From Sphingomonas elodea ATCC 31461 (lineage in GTDB: Bacteria; Pseudomonadota; Alphaproteobacteria; Sphingomonadales; Sphingomonadaceae): a stretch of DNA of 46,365 nt. The position numbers were made by a program, and so were the translations under genes. How positions within the stretch are numbered: the first letter of the stretch is position 1; every line of letters starts with the position of its first letter. Under the pieces are notes generated by a model that saw only the letters and a list, made by a program, of their open reading frames with translations, had not been told where the DNA came from and did no database searches. Positions 16,334 through 23,869 of this stretch are shown piece by piece. The DNA is taken from the NCBI RefSeq assembly GCF_000226955.1, contig NZ_AGFU01000052.1, positions 1-46,365 of the forward strand. Reading direction: 5' to 3'.

Positions 16334-17088
16334 TCGTCCCCCCCGATCTCGCACTGCAGGTATCCGCCTTCTTCATCGTGTTCGCACGGGTAGGCGCGGT
16401 GCTGATGCTGCTGCCGGTGTTCGGGGAAGACGCCATTCCCGGCCGCATCCGGCTGTTCATCGCCTTCGCCATGTCGTTCGCCTTCTACGGCATGATCGGC
16501 GAACCGGCCCGTGGCGCGGTGCAGGCCGGCGCGGTGCTGCCCGCGATCCTGGTGACCGAGCTGATCACCGGGCTTGCCATGGGCATGATCGTCAAGATCC
16601 TGTTCTTCTCGATCTCGATGGCAGGCTCGATCATGAGCACGCAGATCGGCCTTTCCGCCGCGGTGATGTTCGATCCCGCGCAGGCGAGCCAGGCGCCCAT
16701 CCTGTCCAAGCTGGTCGGCCTGGTGGCCGCCCTGGTGTGCATGGGCACGCAGGTGCATCACCTGTGGCTGGGCGCGATCATCCACAGCTACCAGACCTTC
16801 CCGATCGGGGGCATGCCGCCGATGCACGACTTCGCCGAACTGGCAGTGCAGGCAATCGGCCGGTCGATGACGCTGGGGATCAGCCTGGCCGCGCCGTTCC
16901 TTGTCTATGGCATCGTGTTCAACGTCGCACTGGGCCTTGCCGCGCGGGTGGCGCCGGCGATCCAGGTGTTCTTCATCGCCCAGCCGCTCAACCTGCTGCT
17001 CGGCATTGCGCTGGCGATCACGACGATGGGCACCATGCTGACCTTCTTCACCCAGGCCATGGGTGACGCGCTGCAAAAGGGCTGGTAA
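16330..17088 (+). CDS. fliR: Flagellar export gate protein FliR
   Basis: This 252-aa membrane protein has about six hydrophobic segments. The N-terminal part (FFIVFARVGAVLMLLPVFGEDAIPGRIRLFIAFAMS) and the segment ELITGLAMGMIVKILFFSISMAGSIMSTQIGLSAAVMFDP are typical of FliR. It completes the FliPQR export gate. It overlaps fliQ by 4 nt and flhB by 1 nt (taATG). All three gate proteins are encoded in this locus but on two strands, fliP leftward and fliQR rightward. Confidence 0.96.
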   Translation: MIVPPDLALQVSAFFIVFARVGAVLMLLPVFGEDAIPGRIRLFIAFAMSFAFYGMIGEPARGAVQAGAVLPAILVTELITGLAMGMIVKILFFSISMAGSIMSTQIGLSAAVMFDPAQASQAPILSKLVGLVAALVCMGTQVHHLWLGAIIHSYQTFPIGGMPPMHDFAELAVQAIGRSMTLGISLAAPFLVYGIVFNVALGLAARVAPAIQVFFIAQPLNLLLGIALAITTMGTMLTFFTQAMGDALQKGW

Positions 17089-18164
17089 TGGCCGGCGGCG
17101 GCGGCGGGGAGTCCGACGACAAGACTCAGGAACCAACCGACAAGAAGCTCGAAGACGCGCGAAAACGCGGCGACGTGCCGATGGCGCCGGAGATGCGCCA
17201 TGCCGCGATGTTCGTCGCGGCGCTGGTCGTGATGGGCGGCCTCGGCACCTATACGGTCCAGCAATGCGGCAACCTGTTCGTCCGCCTGTGGGGCGGCGCC
17301 GACGATTTCCGCATGGAGCCGGACGGCGCGCAGAACTTCGCCACCGGCCTGTTCGCCGCCATGGGCACCGCGCTGATGCCGATCCTCGCCGCGCTGTTCG
17401 GCTTCGCGGTTCTGGGCGGCGTACTGCAGGGACGGCCGATGATCGCCTGGTCGCGCATCAAGCCCAAGTGGAACAAGCTCAACCCCTTCCACGGCGCCAA
17501 ACGCATGTTCGGCAAGCAGGCGCTGGTCGAGTTCTTCAAGACCTTCGCCAAGCTCTGCCTGGTCGCCGGCATCGCCGCGGCGATCGCCTGGCCGCATGCC
17601 GCGACCATCGACCGACTGGTCGGCGCCGATCTGGTCGATGCGGGGACCGCTGCGAGCGACATCGTCCATGCGATGCTGCGCCCGATCGCGATGCTGGTCG
17701 GCGCGCTCGCGCTGTTCGACTTCGTCTGGCAGCGCCTGTCCTACACCAAGCGCATGCGGATGAGCCTGCAGGAAGTGAAGGACGAGTATAAGGAGAGCGA
17801 GGGCGACCCGAAGATCAAGGGCAAGATCCGCCAGCTCCAGATGCAGCGCGCCAAGAGCCGGATGATGGCGAACGTCCCCAAGGCGAGCGTGGTCATCACC
17901 AACCCGACCCACTATGCGATCGCGCTTCAATATGATCACGGCGCCATGGCCGCGCCGATCGTGGTGGCCAAGGGCGTCGACGCGCTGGCGCTCAAGATCC
18001 GCGAGATCGCGACCGAGCACAACATCCCGCTGGTCGAGAACCGCCCGCTCGCCCGTGCGCTCTATGCCAGCGCTGACCTCGATAAGCCGATCCCGGTCGA
18101 GCACTATGCCGCCGTCGCCGAGGTGATCAGCTACGTGATGCGGATTGCCAAGAGCCGCCGCTGA
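17088..18164 (+). CDS. flhB: Flagellar export switch protein FlhB
   Basis: This 358-aa protein has a cytosolic N-terminus with the conserved DKTQEPTDKKLEDARKRGDV, four membrane helices (about residues 36-215), and the cytosolic autocleavage domain. The autocleavage site NPTH is at residues 272-275; cutting between Asn272 and Pro273 switches export from rod/hook to filament proteins in studied systems. Conserved MSLQEVKDEYKESEGDPKIKGKIRQ follows the last helix. It ends the flgC-fliE-fliQ-fliR-flhB operon. flhA, the other export platform protein, is not in the window. Confidence 0.97.
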   Translation: MAGGGGGESDDKTQEPTDKKLEDARKRGDVPMAPEMRHAAMFVAALVVMGGLGTYTVQQCGNLFVRLWGGADDFRMEPDGAQNFATGLFAAMGTALMPILAALFGFAVLGGVLQGRPMIAWSRIKPKWNKLNPFHGAKRMFGKQALVEFFKTFAKLCLVAGIAAAIAWPHAATIDRLVGADLVDAGTAASDIVHAMLRPIAMLVGALALFDFVWQRLSYTKRMRMSLQEVKDEYKESEGDPKIKGKIRQLQMQRAKSRMMANVPKASVVITNPTHYAIALQYDHGAMAAPIVVAKGVDALALKIREIATEHNIPLVENRPLARALYASADLDKPIPVEHYAAVAEVISYVMRIAKSRR

Positions 18165-18180
18165 CCCGTCTCCCATAATT

Positions 18181-18220
18181 TTGATAATGCGATTGACTCG
18201 CAATATTCAGTGTCTCTAAA
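18181..18220 (+). promoter_or_regulatory. Fur-box-like operator and promoter of the iron-uptake operon
   Basis: The sequence aatgcgattgactcgcaat at 18186-18204 is an interrupted palindrome (tgcga-N5-tcgca with A/T flanks), preceded by gataatg as in Fur boxes. It covers a candidate -35 TTGACT (18193-18198), with a -10 TCTAAA (18215-18220) 16 nt away. The position fits iron-dependent repression of the receptor gene. The repressor itself is inferred. Confidence 0.6.
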
Positions 18221-18261
18221 GGCTCGCCCACACACCGAGACCCAAAGGGAAAAGCTGGATC

Positions 18262-20352
18262 ATGCCTCTGTCGCTGCGTACCGCCCTGCTCACCTCCGCG
18301 CTGCTTGCACTGCCCGGCACCGCGTTCGCTGGCCGAGATGGCGCGCCGGACAACGACGATCAGCAGAGCCAGATCGTCGTCACGGGCGCGGCCACCCAGC
18401 CTTCGCGTAGCGCCACCGGTCTCACGCTCACGCCGCGCGAGACTCCGCAGTCGATCACCATCATCGACCAGGCGCGGATCCAGGATTTCCAGCTCACCAA
18501 CATCAACGACCTGCTCGACCAGACCGTCGGCATCAATGTCGAGCGCGTCGAGAGCGACCGGACCTATTACAACTCGCGCGGCTTCGACATTAACAGCTTC
18601 CAGGTCGACGGGATCGGCCTGCCGCTTCCCTATGGCATCCAATATGGCGACCTCGACACCGCGCTGTTCGAGCGGGTGGAGGCGATCCGCGGCGCCAATG
18701 CGCTGATGACCGGGGTCGGCAATCCGTCGGCCACGATCAACTATGTCCGCAAGCGCCCCACCGGCACGCTGCAGGCGACCGCCACCGCGCAGGCGGGCTC
18801 GTGGAACCGCTGGCGCGGCGAGGCCGATATTTCGGTGCCGGTCACCGATACGGTCGGCGTCCGCGCCGTCTATGCGCACGAGCAGCGCGACAGCTATCTC
18901 GACTACAACCGCGTCAATCGCAACGTGTACGGCCTGATCGCCGATTGGAAGGTCACGCCGCAACTCACCGCCACGATCGGCTACAGCCGTCAGGACAATA
19001 ACGCCGACGGCGTGCTGTGGGGCGCGCTGCCGCTCACCTACAAGGACGGCAGCCGCATCCCCTATGCGCGCTCGGCGACCACCTCGGCGCCCTGGACCTT
19101 TTGGGACACCACCGACCAGCGCGCCTTCGGTGAACTCGCCTATGATCTGGGCAAGGGCTGGCAGGCCAAGGGCGTGTTCACCTACGCCAACAACCAGCAG
19201 CAGGCCCGCCTCCTCTATGCCTTCGGCGCGCCGGACAAGACGACCGGGCTGGGCATCTCCGGCCAGGTCGGCGCCTATCCGTCCGAGACCGACCAGTATC
19301 TCGGCGATTTCACCGCATCCGGTCCGCTCCACCTGTTCGGGCGCGAGCACCAGCTGGCGCTCGGCGTCTCGACGGGCCGGCTCGACAATCGCCAGTGGCA
19401 AGGCGTCGGCAACAACTATGTCGTCTATCCCGCCGTGCCCAACCTTTCGAGCGCGGTGGTTGCCGATCCCGGCACCGGGCCGATCACGCTGGAGGCCGAC
19501 AGCCGCACCGAGGTGACCCGCGCCTATGGTGCCGCGCACCTCAACGTCACCGATCGGCTGAAGGCAGTGGTCGGCGGCAGCGCGACCTGGCTCAAGTCGA
19601 GCGGATACTCCTACGGCGCCGACCAGTATCGCAAGAACAGCCGCGTCAGCCCCTATGCCGGGCTGACCTACGACCTGACCAGGAACGTATCGGTCTACGC
19701 GAGCTATACCGACATCTTCAATCCGCAGATCGAAGTGGACCGGACCGGCCGCCGGCTCGATCCGGTGACCGGCACCAGCATCGAGGGCGGGCTCAAGACA
19801 GACTGGTTCGGCGGCCGGCTCTACGCCACCGCCTCGCTGTTCCGCGCCAAGCAGAAGAACCTCGCGACCTTCGCCGGCACCTTCGGCCCGGGCGACCCCG
19901 GCCAGCCGGGCGGCAGCTACTATAGCGGCCTCGACACCACCTCGCGCGGCTTCGAGATCGAGCTGACCGGCAAGGTGACCGACAACTGGACGATCAGCGG
20001 CGGCTATACCGGCCTGGAGATCGAGGACGATGCCGGCAAGGCCGCCCGCGTGTTCATCCCCACCAAGAGCCTCAAGCTCGCCACCACCTACACGGTGCCG
20101 GATCTGCGCGACCTCAAGATGGGCGCCCAGCTTCGCTGGCAGAACACCATCCGCAGCCCGGACTTCACCGTCACGCAAGACGACTATGCCGTGCTCGACC
20201 TGATGGCGAGCATCCGGCTGGTCGATCACGTCCGCGCCGCGATCAACGTCCGCAACGTGACCGACAGCAGCTATCTGGGCAGCCTGATGTGGGGCCAGGC
20301 CTTCTACGCGCCGCCGCGCAGCGTGCTCGGCAGCATCAGCTTCAGCTACTGA
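18262..20352 (+). CDS. TonB-dependent siderophore receptor
   Basis: This 696-aa outer-membrane receptor starts with a signal peptide (MPLSLRTALLTSALLALPGTAFA). The plug domain (about residues 38-165) has QIVVTG, ETPQSITIIDQARIQDFQL, YYNSRGFDINSFQVDGIGLP and the VEAIRGANALMTGVGNPSATINYVRKRP stretch. These place it in the ferric siderophore receptor subfamily (FhuE/FpvA-like). A 22-strand barrel fills the rest, ending GSISFSY with an aromatic terminal residue as needed for outer-membrane assembly. The siderophore is unknown, and no siderophore synthesis or ABC importer genes are nearby. It heads an operon with three inner-membrane protein genes. Confidence 0.95.
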   Translation: MPLSLRTALLTSALLALPGTAFAGRDGAPDNDDQQSQIVVTGAATQPSRSATGLTLTPRETPQSITIIDQARIQDFQLTNINDLLDQTVGINVERVESDRTYYNSRGFDINSFQVDGIGLPLPYGIQYGDLDTALFERVEAIRGANALMTGVGNPSATINYVRKRPTGTLQATATAQAGSWNRWRGEADISVPVTDTVGVRAVYAHEQRDSYLDYNRVNRNVYGLIADWKVTPQLTATIGYSRQDNNADGVLWGALPLTYKDGSRIPYARSATTSAPWTFWDTTDQRAFGELAYDLGKGWQAKGVFTYANNQQQARLLYAFGAPDKTTGLGISGQVGAYPSETDQYLGDFTASGPLHLFGREHQLALGVSTGRLDNRQWQGVGNNYVVYPAVPNLSSAVVADPGTGPITLEADSRTEVTRAYGAAHLNVTDRLKAVVGGSATWLKSSGYSYGADQYRKNSRVSPYAGLTYDLTRNVSVYASYTDIFNPQIEVDRTGRRLDPVTGTSIEGGLKTDWFGGRLYATASLFRAKQKNLATFAGTFGPGDPGQPGGSYYSGLDTTSRGFEIELTGKVTDNWTISGGYTGLEIEDDAGKAARVFIPTKSLKLATTYTVPDLRDLKMGAQLRWQNTIRSPDFTVTQDDYAVLDLMASIRLVDHVRAAINVRNVTDSSYLGSLMWGQAFYAPPRSVLGSISFSY

Positions 20353-20360
20353 GGCCGGCC

Positions 20361-20660
20361 ATGGGGGCGCATCTCCGCAGAGGCTGGGGCTACCGGGCGA
20401 ACATCGCGACGCGCGCGGTGGCCGGCAGCATCGGCGCCTATCTGGTGGCGGCCTGCTTTGCCGCGGCGGCGGCACGCACCCTGCCGATGAACCGCCTGGA
20501 TGCGATCGTGCCCGCGACCATGCTCGCCTTCCTCGTCGCCCCCGGGGTCACGATCTGGGCGTTCCTCGCGCCCGGGCCGCTGCGGGCGCTGGCAGGCGTG
20601 CTCGGCTCGGCCGCGCTGCTGGCCGGGGTCGCCTGGGCCGCCGGGATGCCGGCGGCATGA
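20361..20660 (+). CDS. Small inner-membrane protein, DUF3649-like (iron-uptake associated)
   Basis: This 99-aa protein has about three hydrophobic segments: GSIGAYLVAACFAAAAA, AIVPATMLAFLVAPGVTIWAF and LAGVLGSAALLAGVAWAAG. The short form, the R-x-x-AGSIGAYL start and the location between a TonB-dependent receptor and a PepSY protein fit DUF3649 proteins, annotated in many proteobacteria as iron-uptake components without known function. The ATG at 20361 lies 8 nt after the receptor stop codon. Its end overlaps the PepSY gene by 4 nt. A longer frame upstream is read-through of the receptor region. Confidence 0.75.
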   Translation: MGAHLRRGWGYRANIATRAVAGSIGAYLVAACFAAAAARTLPMNRLDAIVPATMLAFLVAPGVTIWAFLAPGPLRALAGVLGSAALLAGVAWAAGMPAA

Positions 20661-22147
20661 GCGCGGTCCGCGACGGCGCCCGCCAGGTGATGGCGTGGCT
20701 GCACGGCTGGACCGGGCTGCTGCTCGGCTGGGTATTGTTCGTGATGTGCCTGGCCGGCACGCTCAGCGTGTTCAAGCCCGAGATCGGCCGCTGGATGCGA
20801 CCCGAAACCATCGCGACCGCCGATCGCGCAACCGCGCTCACCGCCGCCACCGGCTGGCTCTCGAAGAATGCGCCCAACTCGTTCGGCTGGTATCTCACCC
20901 TGCCCAACGATCGCATGAACACGGTCGAGGCGACCTACGATCCCGGCACCGGCTTCGTCTATCGGGCGCTCGATCCCGTCTCCGGCGCGCCCGTGCCGCG
21001 GGAGACGCTGGGCGGCGAATTCTTCTACCGGCTGCATTTCGAGCTGCAGATGCCCTTCCCCTGGGGGCGCCTGCTCGCCTCGCTGGCGGCGGCAATACTC
21101 CTTCTGGGGCTGATCACCGGAATCATCGCCCACCGCCGCATCTTCAAGGACTTCTTCACCTTCCGCCCCGCCAAGGGCCAGCGCTCCTGGCTGGACGGGC
21201 ATAATGCGCTGGGCGTGCTGGCCCTGCCCTTCCACCTGATGATCAGCTTCACCGGGCTGCTGACCCTGGCCACCCTGACCATGCCCTGGGCGATCAGCGC
21301 CAATTACGGGAAGGACATGGCCGCGATGTTCCAGGCCTTCCAGCCCGGCCATGTCGACCGCCCCGCAGCGGGCAGGCCCGGCTCCCTCGCCCCGCTGGCA
21401 CCGATGCTGCGCGAGGCCGAGCGGCGGCTGGGCCGGCCGGTCGGGCGGGTTACCGTGGAGCACCCCGGCGATGCCGCTGCCGTCGTCACCATGTTCCGCG
21501 ACGATGCCCGGCAGATCGCCTATGCCGCGGGCGCCGTAAGCTTTGACGGCATCACCGGCCGGGTACTTGCCGATTATACCGAGGCCCGACCGGCACTCCA
21601 GACCTATGGCGTGGCCTATGGCCTGCACCTCGCGCGCTTCGCCCCGCTGGCGACGCGCTGGCTCTATTTCCTCTGCGGGGCGATGCTCACCCTCGCCGTG
21701 GCGAGCGGCATGGTGCTGTGGGTGGTCAAGCGCCGCGAGCGAGGCCCCCTCAGCCGGGGCAACCGCATCGTCGAGCGGCTGAATGCCGGCGTGCTCGCCG
21801 GGGTACCGATCGGATGCGTCGCCTTCCTGCTCGCCAACCGGCTGGTGCCGCTGGGGCTGCCCGCCCGTGCCGAGACGGAGGTGTCGATTGCCCTGTGGAG
21901 CGCAGGGGCTGCGGTGCTGCTGGGCACGCTGCTGCCCCCGCGCCACGCCTGGGCCGTCCTGCTCGGAACCCTTGCGCTGGAGTGCGCGGCGGCGGGTCTG
22001 CCCGGAGGCGCGTTCGCCGACGGCGTGCAGGCGGGCGTCAGCGGTGCGCTGCTCGTCGCTGCCGGGGCCAGCGGCTGGCTGGCATGGCGGCAGTGGCGCC
22101 GCCCTGCCCCCACGCCGCGCCGCCGCACGCGGGCGCAGCTGGCATGA
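20657..22147 (+). CDS. PepSY-associated membrane protein (putative ferric-siderophore reductase)
   Basis: This 496-aa protein begins AWLHGWTGLLLGWVLFVMCLAGTLSVFKPEIGRWM, the PepSY_TM signature with a membrane His. Further membrane segments lie at about residues 138-160, 190-215, 340-360 and in the C-terminal 130 residues. Membrane-located histidines (HGW, HRR, HNALGVLALPFHLMISFTG, YGLHLARF) may bind haem. Relatives such as FoxB and PiuB act in siderophore iron uptake, and some are proposed or shown inner-membrane reductases. It overlaps both neighbours by 4 nt. Reduction of iron from an imported ferric siderophore is the likely job, by inference. Confidence 0.86.
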   Translation: MSAVRDGARQVMAWLHGWTGLLLGWVLFVMCLAGTLSVFKPEIGRWMRPETIATADRATALTAATGWLSKNAPNSFGWYLTLPNDRMNTVEATYDPGTGFVYRALDPVSGAPVPRETLGGEFFYRLHFELQMPFPWGRLLASLAAAILLLGLITGIIAHRRIFKDFFTFRPAKGQRSWLDGHNALGVLALPFHLMISFTGLLTLATLTMPWAISANYGKDMAAMFQAFQPGHVDRPAAGRPGSLAPLAPMLREAERRLGRPVGRVTVEHPGDAAAVVTMFRDDARQIAYAAGAVSFDGITGRVLADYTEARPALQTYGVAYGLHLARFAPLATRWLYFLCGAMLTLAVASGMVLWVVKRRERGPLSRGNRIVERLNAGVLAGVPIGCVAFLLANRLVPLGLPARAETEVSIALWSAGAAVLLGTLLPPRHAWAVLLGTLALECAAAGLPGGAFADGVQAGVSGALLVAAGASGWLAWRQWRRPAPTPRRRTRAQLA

Positions 22148-22461
22148 TCGCCGCCGGTTTGACCCTGATGGGCTTCTTCGCACTCGCCGCCGCGATGCCG
22201 CGCCATGCCCCGGCACTGCTCGGCAATGCCCTGCCGCGGGTGCGGCCCGGACAGCTGCGCCGGGCGGGCGCGGGCCTGCTCTGCGCCGCGTTCCTCGCCG
22301 CGCTCCTCGAGCCCGACTGGCCGCTCGCACTGGTACGCTGGGCCGGGATGTTGCCGCTTGCCGCTGCGCTGGTCCTGCTCGGCCTTACCTACGACGTGCG
22401 GCTGGCTCGCGCGGCCGCGGCGCTCGGCGCGCTGGCGGTGGTCGGTGGGCTTCTTCTCTGA
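22144..22461 (+). CDS. Small inner-membrane protein, DUF3325-like
   Basis: This 105-aa protein has three or four membrane helices: LTLMGFFALAAAMPRHAP, RAGAGLLCAAFLAALLE, WAGMLPLAAALVLLGLTY and LGALAVVGGLLL. The M-x-R-H stretch in the first helix and the W-A-G-M-L-P-L-A-A motif fit DUF3325, which often follows receptor-DUF3649-PepSY genes. The ATG overlaps the PepSY stop by 4 nt (22144-22147). Function is unknown; a partner subunit of the PepSY protein is a reasonable guess. It is convergent with the deaminase gene, 9 nt away. Confidence 0.72.
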   Translation: MIAAGLTLMGFFALAAAMPRHAPALLGNALPRVRPGQLRRAGAGLLCAAFLAALLEPDWPLALVRWAGMLPLAAALVLLGLTYDVRLARAAAALGALAVVGGLLL

Positions 22462-22470
22462 CGGCGCCCG

Positions 22471-22962
22471 TCAGAGATTGGCCTGTTCCTCCACCGGCAG
22501 ATCGGCACCGGGCGGATAATAGAGCGCTGCGCATTCCGCCTTCAGGCAGCCGCCTTCGATGACGATGTCGTCGCGGTACGCATCCGCGATGAAGCCCAGC
22601 GTGTCGACGTGCCGCGCCTCGAAATACATGGCGTGGACATCGTCCCGGCCGGCGCCGAACACGACCCGCCCGACCTTCGACCAGATCGAGGCCATGGTGC
22701 ACATTCCGCAAGGCTGCAGCGTCGAGTAGAGTGTCGCACCGCGGAGCTCTAGTTCCCCGATGCCCTCGCAGGCCCGGCGGATCGCCATCATCTCGGCATG
22801 GGCGGTGGCGTCGGGCAGTTCCTGGGTCTGGTTGCGCTCGGCCGCGATGACCTTGCCGTCGAGGACGATGACGCAGCCCAGCGGCGAGGTGGAGGGATCC
22901 GATCCCTTCGATCGCGCCACCTCGATCGCCATCCGCATCCATTGTTCGTCGCCGTCGGTCAT
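22471..22962 (-). CDS. Nucleoside/nucleobase deaminase (CDA fold)
   Basis: This 163-aa zinc deaminase has the HAE motif in DATAHAEMMAIRRA (about residues 54-67) and PCGMC in STLQPCGMCTMASIW (about 84-89), giving one His and two Cys zinc ligands plus the catalytic Glu. The fold covers guanine deaminases, TadA and cytosine deaminases; the substrate is not certain. The C-terminal part (HVDTLGFIADAYRDDIVIEGGCLKAEC) is longer than TadA and does not look like it. ATG 22962 is preferred over GTG 22968, because GGGAGA lies 6 nt before the ATG and directly abuts the GTG. Confidence 0.85.
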   Translation of the reverse strand: MTDGDEQWMRMAIEVARSKGSDPSTSPLGCVIVLDGKVIAAERNQTQELPDATAHAEMMAIRRACEGIGELELRGATLYSTLQPCGMCTMASIWSKVGRVVFGAGRDDVHAMYFEARHVDTLGFIADAYRDDIVIEGGCLKAECAALYYPPGADLPVEEQANL

Positions 22963-23070
22963 CGCCACTCTCCCAATTCGGGAGGTGCAACGCCCGGAGG
23001 CGCTATTTGGCCGCCAGCCCTTAGGGGAAGCGCGACGGCACCCGCCGGAGCGACGCCGTCGCGGACACCC

Positions 23071-23262
23071 TCACGTGCAGGCGGTGAACTGCCCCTTCTT
23101 CGGCCCGCTGGCGACCCGGCACTTGCCCTTGGCGTCCTTGGTGACAGCGGCCGCCGCAGGGCATTTGACGAACTTGCCCTTGGCATCCTTGCACGGCGCG
23201 GCGGCAAGGGCGGGCGTGGCGAGCAAGGCGATTGCAGCGGCAACGGGGGGTAGGCGGAACAT
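23071..23262 (-). CDS. Small secreted four-cysteine protein
   Basis: This 63-aa protein has a signal peptide ending at ALAA (about residue 20-22). The mature chain of about 41 residues is basic, with Cys24, Cys34, Cys48 and Cys62. It holds an internal repeat: KDAKGKFVKC at 25-34 and KDAKGKCRV at 42-50. Two disulfides are possible. I do not know a function; similar short proteins seem to occur in other sphingomonads. A perfect 12-bp palindrome lies about 57 nt upstream of the ATG (23319-23330). Confidence 0.7.
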   Translation of the reverse strand: MFRLPPVAAAIALLATPALAAAPCKDAKGKFVKCPAAAAVTKDAKGKCRVASGPKKGQFTACT

Positions 23263-23318
23263 GGCGAACCTCTTCTGCTATGCGTTGAAGGGGCAGCATG
23301 CCATGTCGCCGCAATCAG

Positions 23319-23330
23319 GCAACTAGTTGC
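23319..23330. promoter_or_regulatory. 12-bp perfect palindrome (candidate operator)
   Basis: gcaactagttgc reads the same on both strands. It lies in the 118-nt gap upstream of the small secreted protein, about 57 nt from its start codon, where a dimeric regulator could bind. No regulator gene adjoins it. Confidence 0.35.
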
Positions 23331-23380
23331 AGAAAAATGATTTTCGTTTCAGATTCGTATCGATTCGGCACGCGCGCCGC

Positions 23381-23869
23381 TCACAGGCGCCGATAAAGCA
23401 CCACCGCGTCGACCGGCCCCAGCGCGGGATGATCGAACGCCTCCGGCAGCCGCCCGACCGTGTCGAACCCGAGTGCGTGCCACAGCCGCAAGGCGATCGC
23501 ATTGCTGCTCACCACGAAATTGAACTGCATCGCGCGAAAGCCCCGGGTCCGCGCTTCGGCGAAGCTGTGTTCGGCCATGGCGCGCGCGATGCCCCGCCCC
23601 CGCGCGGCTTCGTGCGTCGCATAGCCGCAATTGGCGACATGAGCGCCGCCGCCGGCCTGATTCGCACGCAGATAATAGCTGCCGAGGATGCGGCCCTCGA
23701 CCTCGGCGACAAAGGTCGCGCGGTCGGCGCCCAGCCAATAGGCCAGGGCCGCCTCGCGCGTCATGTCGCGATCCAGCGCGTAGGTTTCGCCGGCGCGGAT
23801 CACCGGCTCCAGGATCGCCCAGAGCGCCCCGCCATCCTGGGGGGCGGCCGGACGAATCAGCAGGCTCAC
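23381..23869 (-). CDS. GNAT family N-acetyltransferase
   Basis: This is a 162-aa acetyl-CoA-dependent N-acyltransferase. The chain runs SLLIRPAAPQDGGALWAILEPVIRAGETYALDRDMTREAALAYW, as in phosphinothricin/YncA-like GNATs. The acetyl-CoA loop is in the AARGRGIARAMAEHSFAEARTRGFRAMQFNFVV segment (RGRGIA), followed by NAIALRLWHALGFDTVGRLPEAF. The only reasonable start is GTG at 23869, which overlaps the dnaA stop by 4 nt (GTGA). It is probably translated by coupling to dnaA. The frame stays open through dnaA but a fusion is not supported. The acceptor substrate is unknown. Confidence 0.85.
   Translation of the reverse strand: MSLLIRPAAPQDGGALWAILEPVIRAGETYALDRDMTREAALAYWLGADRATFVAEVEGRILGSYYLRANQAGGGAHVANCGYATHEAARGRGIARAMAEHSFAEARTRGFRAMQFNFVVSSNAIALRLWHALGFDTVGRLPEAFDHPALGPVDAVVLYRRL

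Noticed and set aside
18127-20475. Antisense open frame of about 780 codons across the TonB-dependent receptor
   Set aside because: Low-complexity Asp/Gly/Ala/Val residues and no family features; the receptor frame is convincing from signal peptide to last strand.
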